Shown: positions 27,440-39,656 of the stretch, one piece after another
Layout of the letters: each line of letters opens with the position of its first letter
Position numbering within the stretch: the stretch's first letter is position 1
The notes under the pieces: model-generated
What the model saw: the letters and a program-made list of their open reading frames with translations, nothing else
Told to the model about the DNA's origin: nothing
Database searches by the model: none
Source of the DNA: Dermatemys mawii
Taxonomy: Eukaryota > Chordata > Testudines > Dermatemydidae
Assembly: GCA_007922305.1 (NCBI GenBank)
Contig: ML677358.1
Coordinates: 13,099,343-13,163,342, forward strand
Reading direction: 5' to 3'
Length of the DNA stretch: 64,000 nt
Made by a program: the position numbers and the translations under genes

Positions 27440-28290
27440 GAACCATGGATCTTGAAAGGTGTGTCATCAGGGGTACTGAGGATCGTAGCAGTGGAGATAT
27501 GACTGTAGGTTTTGCATCTGTTGCTACTGAAGGGTCTGGTGTCACTTTGAGTTAGTGTGTCCTGGTCTTTGGGGAGTTTGCGTCAGATGATGAGTTTGGA
27601 AAGATAGGGAGGTTGATGGAAGGCCAGAAGAGTGAGTTTGCAAAAGATTTATTTCAGGATGTGGTCTCAATTAAGTATGAGTTATAATTTTTTGATGATA
27701 CTCTGAATGGGTTCCAGTGTGGGGTGATAAGTAACAAGTAGGGGTGTGCAGTCAGTAAGGGTTATTTTCCCCTCATATTGAAGCTAGTTTCTTTGGATAT
27801 TTGAAAGACCCATTCCACGATGCAATCTACTTCTCTCGTGGAGTTTCCATGTTTGGTGAAGGCAATTTTAAATGTGTTAAGGTGTGTATCCAGACTTTCT
27901 CCTCAATGCATATCCTGTGGTATCTGTGTGCCAAGCTACAGATAACAGCTTTCTTGGTGTGTTTTTGGTGATTACTGGATCTGTGCAAATAAGTACAGTG
28001 ACCCGTGGGTTTCTTGTATATAGTTGTCTCTAGGATTCCATTGTTGAAGCTGATTGTTGTGGCCAGGAAGCTGATACTGGTGTGGAAATGTTCTAGAGTT
28101 TGGTGGGCGGGTGGTGGTTATTGAAATTGTTGTGGAAATCTATGAGGAAGTTTAGGTCATCTGTCCAGAAGAAGAAAATATCATTGAAGTATCTTGGGTA
28201 CATTTTTCCAGAAATTCTTCCTCAATGTGGACAGGAACAGTTTGGCATGCTGCAGAGCCATTCTAGTATCCAGGCTGTTACCATGGTTGG
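27440..28290 (-). mobile_element. Decayed Penelope-like element, reverse transcriptase region
   Basis: Minus-strand frames give YFNDIFFFW-like sequence and FHNNFNN (palm motif region), then ISFLATTISFNNGILETTIY and KKPTGHCTYLHRSS, then AVICSLAHRYHRICIEEKVW. This parallels FLDSIVL / RKPTDHYTYLH / YNRICSN in the plus-strand copy at 18830. The catalytic aspartate pair reads ND and several stops and frameshifts interrupt it, so it is dead. It is a different PLE lineage from the 18830 copy. Confidence 0.65.
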
Positions 28291-28299
28291 GACAAAGTG

Positions 28300-28470
28300 T
28301 TAATTTTTCGAATTCCAAAATTTTGGTTTTATTCCAATTTGGAATGAAAACTAATATTTTGAAATTTCCTGCAAAAGTAAAATTCCAAAACTTTTCATTT
28401 TGGAAAAATTTCATTTTGGAATTTAGTTTATATTTTTTTCCTCATTTTCATATTTTATCATCATCATAGT
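28300..28470. repeat. AT-rich TTTTGGAAT repeat, left part
   Basis: Alternating AATTCCAAAATTTTGG, TTCCAATTTGGAATG and TTTTGGAAAAATTTCATTTT words, able to fold on themselves. A similar tract follows at 29570-29750, on the other side of the non-LTR insertion. Confidence 0.4.
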
Positions 28471-28649
28471 TATTATTTTACATTATTCCATGACAATATA
28501 TTGGTTGAAATAATCTATTTTTATTTTAAAAATAATTAAGGGCAGATGCTACTCAGTACTGATTGAAATATATTTTCTAGATCAAACTGTCTCCTGTTTA
28601 TGTTGCAATGTAATGTATAAATATAAAAATGAGAACCTATACCATAAAA

Positions 28650-29558
28650 AACTCTGCCATTGCTTGGTCCCAAGCCCAAGATGTGAAAGGAGGAGGGTTT
28701 TGCGCTGGGCTAGCAACCCACCATGTAAAAAAATGAACGCTACAGAAACATCAACCAAATCTTCAGAAGTTCACAAAATCCTGGGTAATCAGCCAGAGAT
28801 TCGGGCGGTAACGCCGAATATGACAAACAGGGATCAAAGCCGAAAGGAAGTTCCTGTTTCGATGGAGTCTCTGGCTAAACCTAAACAACAAGTAAAGATA
28901 GCAGCATGGAATACCTGAACAATGTACGAAACAGGAAGAACAACACTGGTAGCAAAGGAGATGAAAAAGTATGACATTAACATCCTAGGAATCAGTGAGA
29001 TGAAGTGGGCAGACACTGGTATGTTAACACCGAACTCTGACGAGACAGTTCTCTACTCAGGATGCACAGATGGACATCACCATGAAGGAGTGGGCATCAT
29101 CGTCGATAAACAGACGAGAAAGAGCCTGATAGGATGGAATCCCATCACCCCCAGAATAATCAGAGCAAGGTTCTTCTCCAGATTTGAAGGAAGGTGTCTT
29201 ACGCGCATCCTTAGCATACACTGGCTGCAACGTGTCACCAATAGAGAAGTAGCCGACTAACAGGCATTAACAACATAGTGGATGAGGTGAAACAACGAAG
29301 ATGGAGATGGTTGGGGCACGTGTTGAGAATGGATACTCAAGTACCAGACATCCTCACATTGCTCTAAGATGGATACCACAGGGAAAAAGAAGGAGAGGCA
29401 GACCGCTGGGAACGTGGAGAAGAACTATCGAAGGCAAAATGAAAAATATGGGAAAGACCTGGGATGAAATCTACTGGTTAGCCCAAGATCGAGTCGAATG
29501 GAGAAGAACGGTTGGTGCCTTATGCTCCACTAGGAACGAAGAGGACTAACTAACTAAC
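28650..29558 (+). mobile_element. Compact RTE-like non-LTR element: endonuclease plus C-terminal tail, RT missing
   Basis: Frame 1 carries an APE-type endonuclease start: VKIAAWNT, then MYETGRTTLVAKEMKKYDIN, ILGISEMKWADTGML, VLYSGCTDGHHHEGVGIIVD and PRIIRARF. About 60 bases later comes the extreme C-terminus of the same class: EVKQRRWRWLGHVLRMD, RWIPQGKRRRGRPLGTWRRT, MGKTWDEIYWLAQDRVEWRR and ALCSTRNEED. The reverse transcriptase (normally several hundred residues between them) is absent. The unit is bounded by ACCATAAAA on both sides (28641-28649 and 29559-29567), a 9-base target duplication, and ends in an ACTAACTAAC microsatellite tail. A stop (AATACCTGA) follows the WNT motif. Assignment to RTE rather than another APE-type clade is inference. 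Confidence 0.75.
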
Positions 29559-29569
29559 ACCATAAAAGT

Positions 29570-29750
29570 TTGGAATTTTGAAACAAAAATTTGAAATTTT
29601 CAAAAAAGTTTCCAAATAAAAAATAATCATTTCAATGTTTTTTTTCTTTCATGACAAATTTAATCAAAACCATTTCATTAAAAAAAGTGATTTACTCAAA
29701 ACAGCTTTTTCCAACAAAAATCTATTTTGAATTTTTTTCCCAAGTAGCTC
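29570..29750. repeat. AT-rich TTTTGGAAT repeat, right part
   Basis: TTTGGAATTTTGAAAC, GAAATTTTCAAAAAAG and TTTTCCAACAAAAATC continue the low-complexity self-complementary style of 28300-28470. It may be the other half of a single interrupted DNA element. Confidence 0.35.
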
Positions 29751-31293
29751 TAATGTGAGGCTGCTAGAAGAGTTAGTAAGATGACACCCAGTCCAACATC
29801 TCAATCATCAGGTCTGTATAGTGCAATTACTTACCAAACATGTAGCCAAGTTTGGAATTTGCACTACAGTTAGTTAACTAAGACTCATCCAGGATAAGAG
29901 AGGAGTAATGTTTATTGGCTGAGGAAAGCAACTGGAAGAAATGGCAGATTGACAGAATTTGCGCATGACTTTTTAATCAGAAGTGCAAGGGGACAGAAGA
30001 GTTAACAGTATTTTGTTGGGCCTTTGAATGCTATTGGATATCCAGTTAGGTGCAATGGCTAAGTGTGCTTTTGAAGTCTGTACTTGTCAACAATCAATTA
30101 ATTCAACTCATTGTACATCTGAAGACCACTTGATAATGACACAAGATGTAGCCATCCACTCATTAAGCAGCACTTCCAACAGGGAACATATTTTATCTGA
30201 GATGCCTAGTAACCACTTTGATTCAAAAAGAGTCAATGTATGTCAGGTGTGATGTAAAGGATAAATTCCCCTTGGAGGAGGGACAAAAAGAAGTATTTTA
30301 GAGTCCAATCTTAACATTTGCTTTTTTTAAAATAGCATTTTCTTAAGCATTTTAGGCATAGTATATTCAGCGATGTGCAGTTAATACTTTTGAAAGGTTA
30401 CTCTGTGTGGGATGATATAAAATGGATGACTAATTAATCCATCCGGTGTTCCAAAATTTGTACGAAATGCACGTGTGAACTCTGGCCTTCCATTTGCACA
30501 AGTAATGTTGCTAGGACAACAATGTTACCATAACAAGAGCCACAGCAATTTAAATGTGCATACCGTACTATAAATGCTTATAATTCCGAAGTACTTAATG
30601 GAGAACAAAAACTAGTTTGTGCCAAAAATGAGAGAAAATAAATATGTTTTATGTTTAGACACAAGAATGCATTTGTCTTTTCTTCTAATGCAGTAAAGAG
30701 GACATGAGAAGGGAATTCCTAAAAGAGTTGGTGGCGGGAGGGGGGAACACTGGAATAGGTAAAAGAATGACATGCCAAATTGATGTCTGGACTTTGGCAA
30801 AATAAGCTGAAGCACTGGAAGCTTTGATAATAACAGATTAATAAACCAGATAGAAAGTTTGGATTCAGACATCAGAATGCCTTACACAAAAGATATGGTG
30901 CAAATAAGCACTTGTAACACAAACTCAAACACCCAGTGACAAGTCCATTCAGGAGACTGCCAGTGACATCAGTAGGAAAGCTATGATCTCCATTAGCAGG
31001 AAGAATTTCCAGACAGGGCAACCATTTGAGAGTCCACACTGGGGACAGGAAACACTCAGCCCACTTTCTTCAGTAAGACATAATAATTATATTCAAAGGT
31101 CTTTGAGCATGAATATCCACTGGTCCATTGGTCACTACTCCTTGTTCACCAGAGGGTAGCATCTACAATGGGAAACCTGTCTGGTTAGCAGAGGGTGCCT
31201 CCCCTAAATAACTGCTTTTTGCTATTTACCAAGAATTTCCAAAACAGATGAGGCATGGGGGCAACCAGTAATGACCACCACAGATTCTGGTAC

Positions 31294-31474
31294 GTTCCTG
31301 GGATCCCCCCAGACTCCTGGAGTCCCACTAGGTTCCTGGATCCTCCCAGACTCCTGAAGTCCCACTAGAATCTCAGAGTTATTACCTCCACCCTGCTGAA
31401 GAGGTCTGCTGAGCCTTCACCCCATACCCAGGTAAGCTCCACCCTGCTGACCTTCCCCCATACCCAGGTAAGGA
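31294..31474 (+). repeat. Short tandem duplications (about 38 and 40-48 bases)
   Basis: Unit one, 31294-31331 and 31332-31368, starts GTTCCTGGGATCC and ends AGTCCCACTAG; the copies differ at three positions by eye. Immediately after, CCACCCTGCTGA ... CCCCATACCCAGGTAAG occurs twice (from 31388 and from 31430). The region around it (31230-31980) is GC-richer than its neighbours and is unassigned. Confidence 0.6.
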
Positions 31475-33059
31475 GACCATGGGTTGAATTGGTCCCTGTG
31501 CAAAGAAAACAGGACTCTGAGAAGGAAGAGAAAAACAGGGGTAGAAACAGACTGGGCAGAAAAAGCAAGACTCAGAGTGAGACAAAAATCCATCCCTGTT
31601 TAGTCTGCAAACACAGAGGCGTGTGGGCTAGCAGGCACTTGCTGAGTAGGAGGTGAAGAGGCATGTGGTACTTGTTGCTAAAGATGCGTCTGTTTTGCTG
31701 GCTGCCAAGAGCCTGCAGGTGCTACAGCTGGCTAGGAGATTGGAGAGAGCTGAAAAGGGCGTATTTCTCAGCAGGACCATGAAGAACATTACACAAGTGC
31801 CAGTGGAGTGGCTGCCAGTGGAAAGAGAAACTTCATTCTCACTGCAGCAAGAGAACCAGGAACTTTCTGGGGGCTGCAAGGGGGCAGGCGACAGAAACAC
31901 CACTGCATGTCTGCTGAGCAGATTGGTCATGGGTAGGGGAACAACCTGCACGTACGGAGGAGAAAGCAGGGACAGCTAATAGTTAAGATTCTGCCCTGTG
32001 GAATATTAGAAATATTACAAACATTAAAGGTTTTTATAGGTGCATACTAGAAAAAAATGTAATCCAAAGTAACCCAAAACTTTCAGGAACATTAAAATTG
32101 GGAATCTCTGTGAACCACATATTGATATCAGGGACATGATCACATCTGGGTTAATTGAGGGTTTTGGTTAACTGGGATTTGGAATAAGTGGCTTTGGTTA
32201 TATATTAATGCTGATGAGTGGGTATCAAATGTCAAGAATGTAAAGAGCTTTGGCTTGTCTTGCTAGAAAAAAAGATCTTTCATAACTCATCCATTAGATG
32301 GTGCTCCAAGAGTAACAACTGGCAAGACACTGCCATTCTTTGGAATTTGCAGAAGCTCCATGGAGGTGAGCGGAGAAGCTTAACTTATTTGATTCCAAAG
32401 CATTGACAGTGAAAGAGTACAGCAGCATGTATATTTTTGAGGTAATCTAAAATCTATGCTTTTCCTTTTCTAAATGAGTGAACACTCTATAAAATACTCT
32501 GTTCACATTATTTCTATATGACATTTCTGTTATTGATTATATATTAGATTAATTTATTTATTCTCTCCTGTCATACTGAACTAGATAAGGAAAAATAAAT
32601 AAAAGGGAGTATCTGGTGTCCATGGTAACCACACTAAGAAAAAGCTCACTCAGCATATTGACATTTTGTGTTTGAATGATTTCTAACACTTTTGAATAGT
32701 AGTAATTTCTCAGTTGCAAATTCTGTATAAATACAAGGAAATCGGAAATACAAACTACAGTATATAGGGTCAAGCAGTGCAGCACCCCACAAGGCCCCCA
32801 ACAAAATGAGTCCAGAAACAATATGTAATGAGTCTGATTTAAAATTAAGATGATTCATTCATTCCCACAGAAAGAGAGAGAATAAAATACCCCTCCACCC
32901 TTCATATAAACTAATGGAAAAATGATGCAAACTTACATACACAACACAACAAGAAAAGCTCAGTATACAAATAAATAATACTTCGGGCCTGGTCATGCAA
33001 CTCAATCTACACCTGCATGGAGTCAGGTGCATGCAATTCGGGTCTGGGATCCTATCTTC

Positions 33060-33170
33060 CTGTGTGTCAATATAGATAGGGCTTAGCACAATCCTGACTG
33101 GTGCTTTTAGGTGTTACCGCAATTCACGTAATAAGCAGTAACAATAATAAATAAAGGAATGACTGATTAA
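33060..33170 (-). mobile_element. L2-like 3'-end repeat
   Basis: TAGGGCTTAGCACAATCCTG, GACTGGTGCTTTTAGGTGTT and ACCGCAATTCACGTAATAAG match, in reverse, the family seen at 15135 and 44030. Confidence 0.4.
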
Positions 33171-33879
33171 ATAAATAAATACCATAGGTAACAGTTACTA
33201 GTTTGGCAAAAGTGCATCAATTCTATAAGCTGCTACTATAGGCCTCATGAACCTATCGATTTCAATGGAAGTTTAGGGTGCTTAGTATCTCATCCAACTG
33301 AACCCCAAAACTACAGCAGACTCTTCTCTAAACCAACCAGGAGCAAAGGGACAGTGGTCAGCTCAGGAACCTCATTCAGTATTGAATAAGCTTGTCCTTC
33401 CAGCCTCTCCATATCTGTAGCTCCACCTTAACTACATTACTCACATTACCCTTCTGTGAAGAATGGAGAAAAAAAGGAAGCTGGGTCAAAGCAAGCCACT
33501 GCTTACCAGCATGGCTTGCTCAGCTACTTCCTATCCACACAGAGGCATCATAATACCTATTTGTCATAGTCAAATTTGAAAAAAAAAACAACATTTAGAT
33601 ACACAAGGATAAATAAAACATCATGTCATGAAAAGATGAGACATCAGTCAAATCCCCAGAAGTCAATGGAGCCAGGATTTTAACTCTGGTGTCCACTTGG
33701 CGAACTGGGTCCAATGCAATCCTAAAGGAAAATCCTTCCTGAATTCTTTGCCGTTTGCATGATGCCTGTTATTGTTGACATGTGTGTGTGTCTCTCTCTC
33801 TGTTATGAGACGTCAACATACTCTAGTGTACTTGTACAGAATGTGTACTTGTACACATTTGTACAGAAGCAGTATTATC

Positions 33880-34090
33880 TGATGGACTGAGCATGGTGGT
33901 GGAAGCCCGGAATGTAAGAATTCTAAATCCTGGTCTGCCAATGACTTGCTTTGTTGCATTGAAACATTCATGTAACAGCTTTGTTTTATAACTGTGAAAT
34001 GGGAATAATAATCTTTACTCACCTGTTTCGCAGGGAAGTTGGGAGAATACATTAGTTCGTGTTTGTTCAGCACTTTGGAATACAAAGAAC
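33880..34090 (-). mobile_element. MIR-type SINE fragment
   Basis: CTGTGAAATGGGAATAATAA, TCTTTACTCACCTGTTTCGC and TTCAGCACTTTGGAATACAA follow the MIR consensus in reverse (TGTAAAATGGGGATAATAAT ... GCGCTTTG). Confidence 0.45.
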
Positions 34091-34587
34091 TTAGCTAAAT
34101 CTTAAGAATTTCTACAACAAATTATTTTTCTTCATTCTCATGTCATTCATCTTGTCTTCTATCATTTTCTCTGTGAGGTTTTCTAGTTGTTATTTTGTTT
34201 ATTTCATTGTGAATATTTTAATATTAGATTGGATTACAGAGCTGTTATATCAAATAGTATGTTTGAATAATTAATTTAGATGCTGGGTGATAGTTTTCCC
34301 CACAAATCTACCTGTAATTTACGAAGTTGGGAATAGATCTAGCTACCACTGACATCAAAAGAGCAGGAACAAGCCTTTTTTTTTTTTTTAACTTTGGGCA
34401 TTCTACTTTCCTATATTCCATCCAAAAAAATCTAACTACAGCAACTGTAAGCCCCCATCACTGCAGTATGTGGGCACTTCAAAATATCTCTGTCTTTACT
34501 GAATGTTGAACATTACATAAGAAAATGAATAATTTTTTTCAGAAATGAAGACAAACATGAATGATCATAATATTGTTTACAATGTTG

Positions 34588-34766
34588 TTGTAGCCGTGTT
34601 GTTTCCAGTATATTAGAGAGACAAGGTGGGTGAAGTAATATCTTTTACTGGATCAATTTCTGTTGGTGGAGGGGACAAACTTTCTAGAGGCTCAAAAGCT
34701 TGTGTCAACCATGAACAGAATTTGTTCAATAAAAGCTATTACCTCACCCAACTTGTATCTCTCATG
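34588..34766. mobile_element. Fold-back unit of two PLE tails
   Basis: The left half reads TTGTAGCCGTGTTG, TTAGAGAGACAAGGTGGGTG, AAGTAATATCTTTTACTGG, CAATTTCTGTTGGTG. The right half reads AACAGAATTTGTTCAATAAA, AGCTATTACCTCACCCAACT, TGTATCTCTCATGA, which is the inverted copy. The two tails meet near 34690-34700. The same tail family, single copy, is at 53340-53465. Confidence 0.65.
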
Positions 34767-35846
34767 AATTATGAATTGAATCCAGATTAAAATTAGAAAG
34801 AGACAAACCAAATTAGACAAAGTTAATTGGGAAATATGCATCTGACTAAACAATTTTCTTTACGATTCCTTTGCTGCTGTGGTGCTATGGTTAAGGCACA
34901 TACATCCCCAAAACCTCCATTTTTCAAGTCACTGAATAAGGACAAGATTATCGTTTGCTTTATGTGCCTGTTCAGGGGAGTGAATTGAGAGAAAGTGTCC
35001 CTCTTCTCTTTAGCATGGGCCAAATGTTTCAGAGTACAGTACAGAAAAGAGCCTATGAAGGGCCAATATCCCCTGTCCCACTCACAGGTGTGGGGCAAAA
35101 GTGGGGACTGGGTGGAGTCGTGATTCCATGCACCCTCAACAACAAGTGGGGATCCAGGAAATGAATTGTGACTCTCAGTCACAATTTGTTCTAGGGTCTA
35201 CTCCTGGGGCAGCACAGCTATATGCTGCCCTTTACTCAAGACAGATTATAAGGTCACAGTCTAGCCTTAGTCCTTATGAAAAAATATCACTTCTCTCATG
35301 CTTGGCTTAAGTGCGGAAGCAATAATTTGGGCATGAAAATGTGCCATTTCAATCCAACTATCTCAGATGTTTTGATTTCAATTCATTAGATAGTCGCAAT
35401 ATGTTATCACAACGAATGTAGAGGAGCAACTTCCTGTATCCCTTCTGTATTTATTCATTCTCATCTAATTGCTGAAATTTTAAGGACCTGAAACTTTCAA
35501 AATTACAGCTGGGTTTATTTTACTGCCCCGAAAATACTGAAAATGAGTGCAGTTCAGTGACTGTGATGCCTTCAAAAAACCACCATTGAAAAGCCGGTTG
35601 CTATGCAACCTACAGTATTGTCTGTATTACCCTCACCAACAGATGACATACTGTATAAAATAAAATAATCCTCTTTAAAAAATATACCGTGAAACGCTAT
35701 TGGGGGTGAGTGGTACTTGCAATAACTCACAACTGTGTCACAACCTCAAAGGAAAATCTATGCCCCATCTATTATTGAATCCAGAATGAAGCAAACAAGC
35801 TTCAAGGTAGCCACTGGAAGGTTTCTAAAGCAATACTTTACCCAAA

Positions 35847-36064
35847 ATCAAAGAGGTAGTCGTGTTAGTCTGGATCTGCAGAAGCGACAGAGTCCTGTGG
35901 CACCTTAAAGACTAATAAAAGTATTGAAGTATAAGCTTTTGTGGGCTAATACCCACTTTTTGTGGGCTAATACCCACTTGCATCAGACGAAGTGGGTATT
36001 AGCCCATAAAAGCTTATGTTTCAGTACTTTTGTTAGTCCTTAAGGTGCAACAGGACTCTTTGTC
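35847..36064. mobile_element. Fold-back unit of two PLE tails with 12-bp target duplication
   Basis: The left half (reverse orientation) reads GTCGTGTTAGTCTGGATCTG, AGTCCTGTGGCACCTTAAAG, ACTAATAAAAGTATTGAAG, GTGGGCTAATACCCACTT. The right half (forward) reads AAGTGGGTATTAGCCCATAA, AAGCTTATGTTTCAGTAC, TTTTGTTAGTCCTTAAGGTG, CAACAGGACTCTTTGTC. At the centre TTTGTGGGCTAATACCCACT is present twice in tandem. The whole 218-base unit is flanked by ACTTTACCCAAA at 35835-35846 and 36065-36076, so it was inserted as one piece. Confidence 0.8.
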
Positions 36065-36334
36065 ACTTTACCCAAAGAAGATTCTGTGGTGATATTTTCA
36101 CATAGTGAAGTCAAACACGCCATTTTACTCTTGAATTGTTTTAACTTGTGCACATCCCTTTAGTTCTAAAACTGCTTCTGCTGGCACAAGATTAGAGGCC
36201 TCTTCCCCCTCCTCCAAGAACAGATATAAAAAGCAGGGGCAGTACAATGTCCTTTCCCTGACAAGCCTACTTTGAAGAGAAATCTGAGCCTGGTTCTCAT
36301 TTACACTAAGACTCCTTTACACCACCCTGGCTAA

Positions 36335-36635
36335 GGGTATGGCTACACTACCAGCCGAATTTGCGGGTAGCGCTCGATGTATCATGGATCGATTTATCAC
36401 ATCTCATCTAGACACAATAAATTGATCCTTGAATTGACGCCTGTACTCCACCTTGGCAGGAAGAGTAAGTGGAGTCGGCGGGGGAGCGGCCGCGGTCAAC
36501 TCACCGCTGTGGGGACGGCGAAGTAAGTTGACCTAAGATACTGCGACTTCAGCTACGCTATTCACGCAGCTAAAGTTGCGTATCTTAGGTTGACGGCGCC
36601 CCCCCACCCCCGGCCCCATAGTATAGCCCAGCCCT
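36335..36635. mobile_element. MITE with GGGTATGGCTACACTACC ends
   Basis: The left end is GGGTATGGCTACACTACC and the right end CCATAGTATAGCCCAGCCC. Inside are GATCGATTTATCACATCTCA, CGGCGAAGTAAGTTGACC and CTTAGGTTGACGGCGCC, a CpG-rich palindromic interior. It belongs to an abundant turtle hAT-like group. No target duplication is clear. Confidence 0.5.
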
Positions 36636-37529
36636 TTGTAACGGGGCCTCAAAGTAGGGGGTAAATTATAAATATATAAAATTACTCTTATTTAAAATCC
36701 CCTTTACACTGCAAGAATAGTGTAAAGAGGCTGGAGTATAAATTAGGATCAGGCCCAAAACCTCTAGAAGTGAGAGGGGAGCTTAGTCTCCATTTTCCTT
36801 CAGATTCTGATATCTAAAGGTACTTTACTCCACATATAATTCTGTTGAAGTCAGTGGGGCTACTCGCAGACTAAGATTCTACCCATTGGGTATCAGAATC
36901 CAGCTTCAGGGTACTCACTACTGAGCATGGCAATAAAAGGAGCAGTTGGTGCTAATTGCAATGGTCATTTTTGTAATGTGATCATATACCCATTGGAAAC
37001 TTGACTGCAATCACCTGCTCCTTTCACACAGGCCAAACAGCCATTACAGAGTGAATGTTTTCATCCTCTGCTAACCTAGTTGGGATGCAAACTAGTGACA
37101 CAGAAGCACACTGCGTTCTATGCAGGTCTGCAGTATCAGTGAGATGCAAATTATTAATGAACAATATATTTTGTTTAGATTTTTTCCCTCTTTCCTTCTT
37201 GGAAAACAATCCACTCTCTTCTTGGAACACAAACAAGAATCTGAAAGTGGAATTGAGATCTACTGTATTTCAGCAGATAAACCAGAATACATTACAAGAT
37301 ATCAGATTATTCCAGATGTATAACTATACAGAGATAGACATAGCTATGCAAACAGTTAATAAATGGGCATTATAAAACAAGGCATCTGATTGACTGATAA
37401 AGGTTCCCGTTGCATGGGTATCTGCTACAACCCTAACTTGAGAATTATTAGCTTGTTTACACTCTCTCAATTATTATCCCTACAGCAATTATTAAGTTAT
37501 TTCCCCTAACTTTCTAAATATACACATTA

Positions 37530-37785
37530 TGAACACTGGGCCATAAAATGGCAGATACAAACACTCTCCCCACACTCCACTCCTTATCTTAGCATTTTTA
37601 TATTGCTTTATATCTCCAAAGCACATCACCTTGTGAGACAAGCAAGAAAGTATGACTATCCTCAATTTACAGGTGAGAAAGCTCAGAGAGAAAGGTCAAC
37701 TGGCTAACCCAAGGGCATGTGGTGAGTCAGTGGCAGAGCCTGGATTAGAAGTCAGGGCCTCCTGACTCTCAGCAAAGAGCTGGTT
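37530..37785 (+). mobile_element. MIR-type SINE
   Basis: ATATTGCTTTATATCTCCAA, CATCACCTTGTGAGACAAGC, CAATTTACAGGTGAGAAAGC, GCATGTGGTGAGTCAGTGGC and AGAGCCTGGATTAGAAGTC follow the MIR consensus over most of its length. It is the best MIR copy in the window. Confidence 0.6.
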
Positions 37786-38317
37786 TTGTGCCAAATCTTC
37801 AGCTACTGTAACTCAGTGTAAATCTGTTAACTTCATAAAAGCTACATCCATCTGTACCAGCTGAACTGACACTCTATTGTTTATGGATATCATTTAGGCC
37901 ACTTGCATGTCTAAATACTTAGCTGTCTCTGCAAATCAGGTACAGTTCACAAATGTCTAAATGACAGTAACTGTAGTCAGAAAAAGGCACGCCAGATCAT
38001 AAAAATATTTTCACTTGAATATTTGCAGATGCTGCTGTACCTAAGAGGAATTGGTAGGGCCTGTCATCAGTCAATGAATCTTATAAAACATGCTTATAAC
38101 TCTACTCGTTTCCAATGAATTGCAAGTTGCTCAAGCAAAACTGGGGTAAAAGTACTAAAGGCTTTAAAGTAATCCCACTTTCAAAATCACTCATCATTTC
38201 AATGTTCTTTACAGGAGTGTTGCCTGTAAACTGCCCATTCCACGGCAACAACAGAATAGTAAAAACTAAAAACTTGTAATTCTTAATTTTGATCTGATTC
38301 TGCAAAGTGCAAGGGAC

Positions 38318-38412
38318 TCTGGCCCCAATCCAGCAAAGCAAATGCTTAACTTTAAACACGTGTCGTCCAGTTTTAGTTAAGCACAAGCTTAAAGGATTTG
38401 CTGGATCAGAGC
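38318..38412. repeat. Short palindromic repeat
   Basis: CCAATCCAGCAAAGCAAATG and CTTAACTTTAAACACG on the left face CTTAAAGGATTTGCTGGATC on the right. It resembles the piece at 252-400. The exon at 38847 is 435 bases away. Confidence 0.45.
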
Positions 38413-38834
38413 CATTGTGCTCAGCAGAACTGAGCCCACAATGCATTTACTGTATGGTAATATAACTGTACAGACATACACATATATAATATACACAGTA
38501 TATATCACACCCCTTCTAGTGGCCAAAAGGGTCATTACCCATAAAATTTGCTATAAGTTATCTAGAACAAACTTGAAATAATACTGCCAGAGAAGAGTGG
38601 TAACTTAAAGTGACATAAGAGAAAACACAACAGGAAATTTTATGTTACAGTTATTTGCCAGCATGCATTTAATATAATAAACAAATGTAGATGTAAATTA
38701 CATATTATACATTAATGCTACATTAATAGACACATGGACAATGAACAAAGTAAAACAGAGTAGTCTACTTCACAAATGAATTACATAGTTCATTAAAAAA
38801 CCCCTGGAAACATCTATATCCATTATTAAAATTA

Positions 38835-38978
<144 letters not shown>

Positions 38979-39656
38979 TCACAGTAAATGATAAAACACA
39001 AGCTTTTTATATGTTGTGTCTTTAAGATACAGATCAACCACACTCATTTGTAAAAAAGGGGCATTTCCACTGACCTGAAAGAGAACTTTTTATCTACTGT
39101 AAAGACTCCATATAATAGGCATCAAATCAGGAACGATCTTTGTTCAGGAACCAATTAAAGTCAATGAAACATACGCAAGTGCATAAAGTGTTTCCCTAAA
39201 CCATGGACTAAATTACTAAAATACTCTCAAAGGTTATATCCTTATAAACAATCAATCAAATGGGTTGTTTTTATTGTGTCAAAACTGATTAATTTCAAAC
39301 TATACAAGCATAACAAAATCTGTAAAATACCAACACAGAAAACAGAGGGGTTTGTATTACACATACATAATCACACATGCACACAAGCAAACTATTCTAA
39401 ATACACAGAAGACAACGCTATGAATATTATAATGGAGAATGAAATACAGAAGTCCAAAGAATACAGAAGAAATAATACTATAAGCAAGCTGGGCAAAATT
39501 TTAGCTATTAAGAGCGCTGATTGGGGTCATCTATGATAGGAGGAATGAAAGAAGGCCAACATAGGGTCTTATAAATATGTTTGAATTTTTGTTTTACAAA
39601 TTAGAATAAGCAGATTAATAAATATCTGCAAGACAAATATATTCCCTGCTCCCTTC

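Noticed and set aside
29301..29549. Independent small gene of 82 codons
   Set aside because: It is the C-terminal part of the non-LTR element bounded by ACCATAAAA and not a separate gene.
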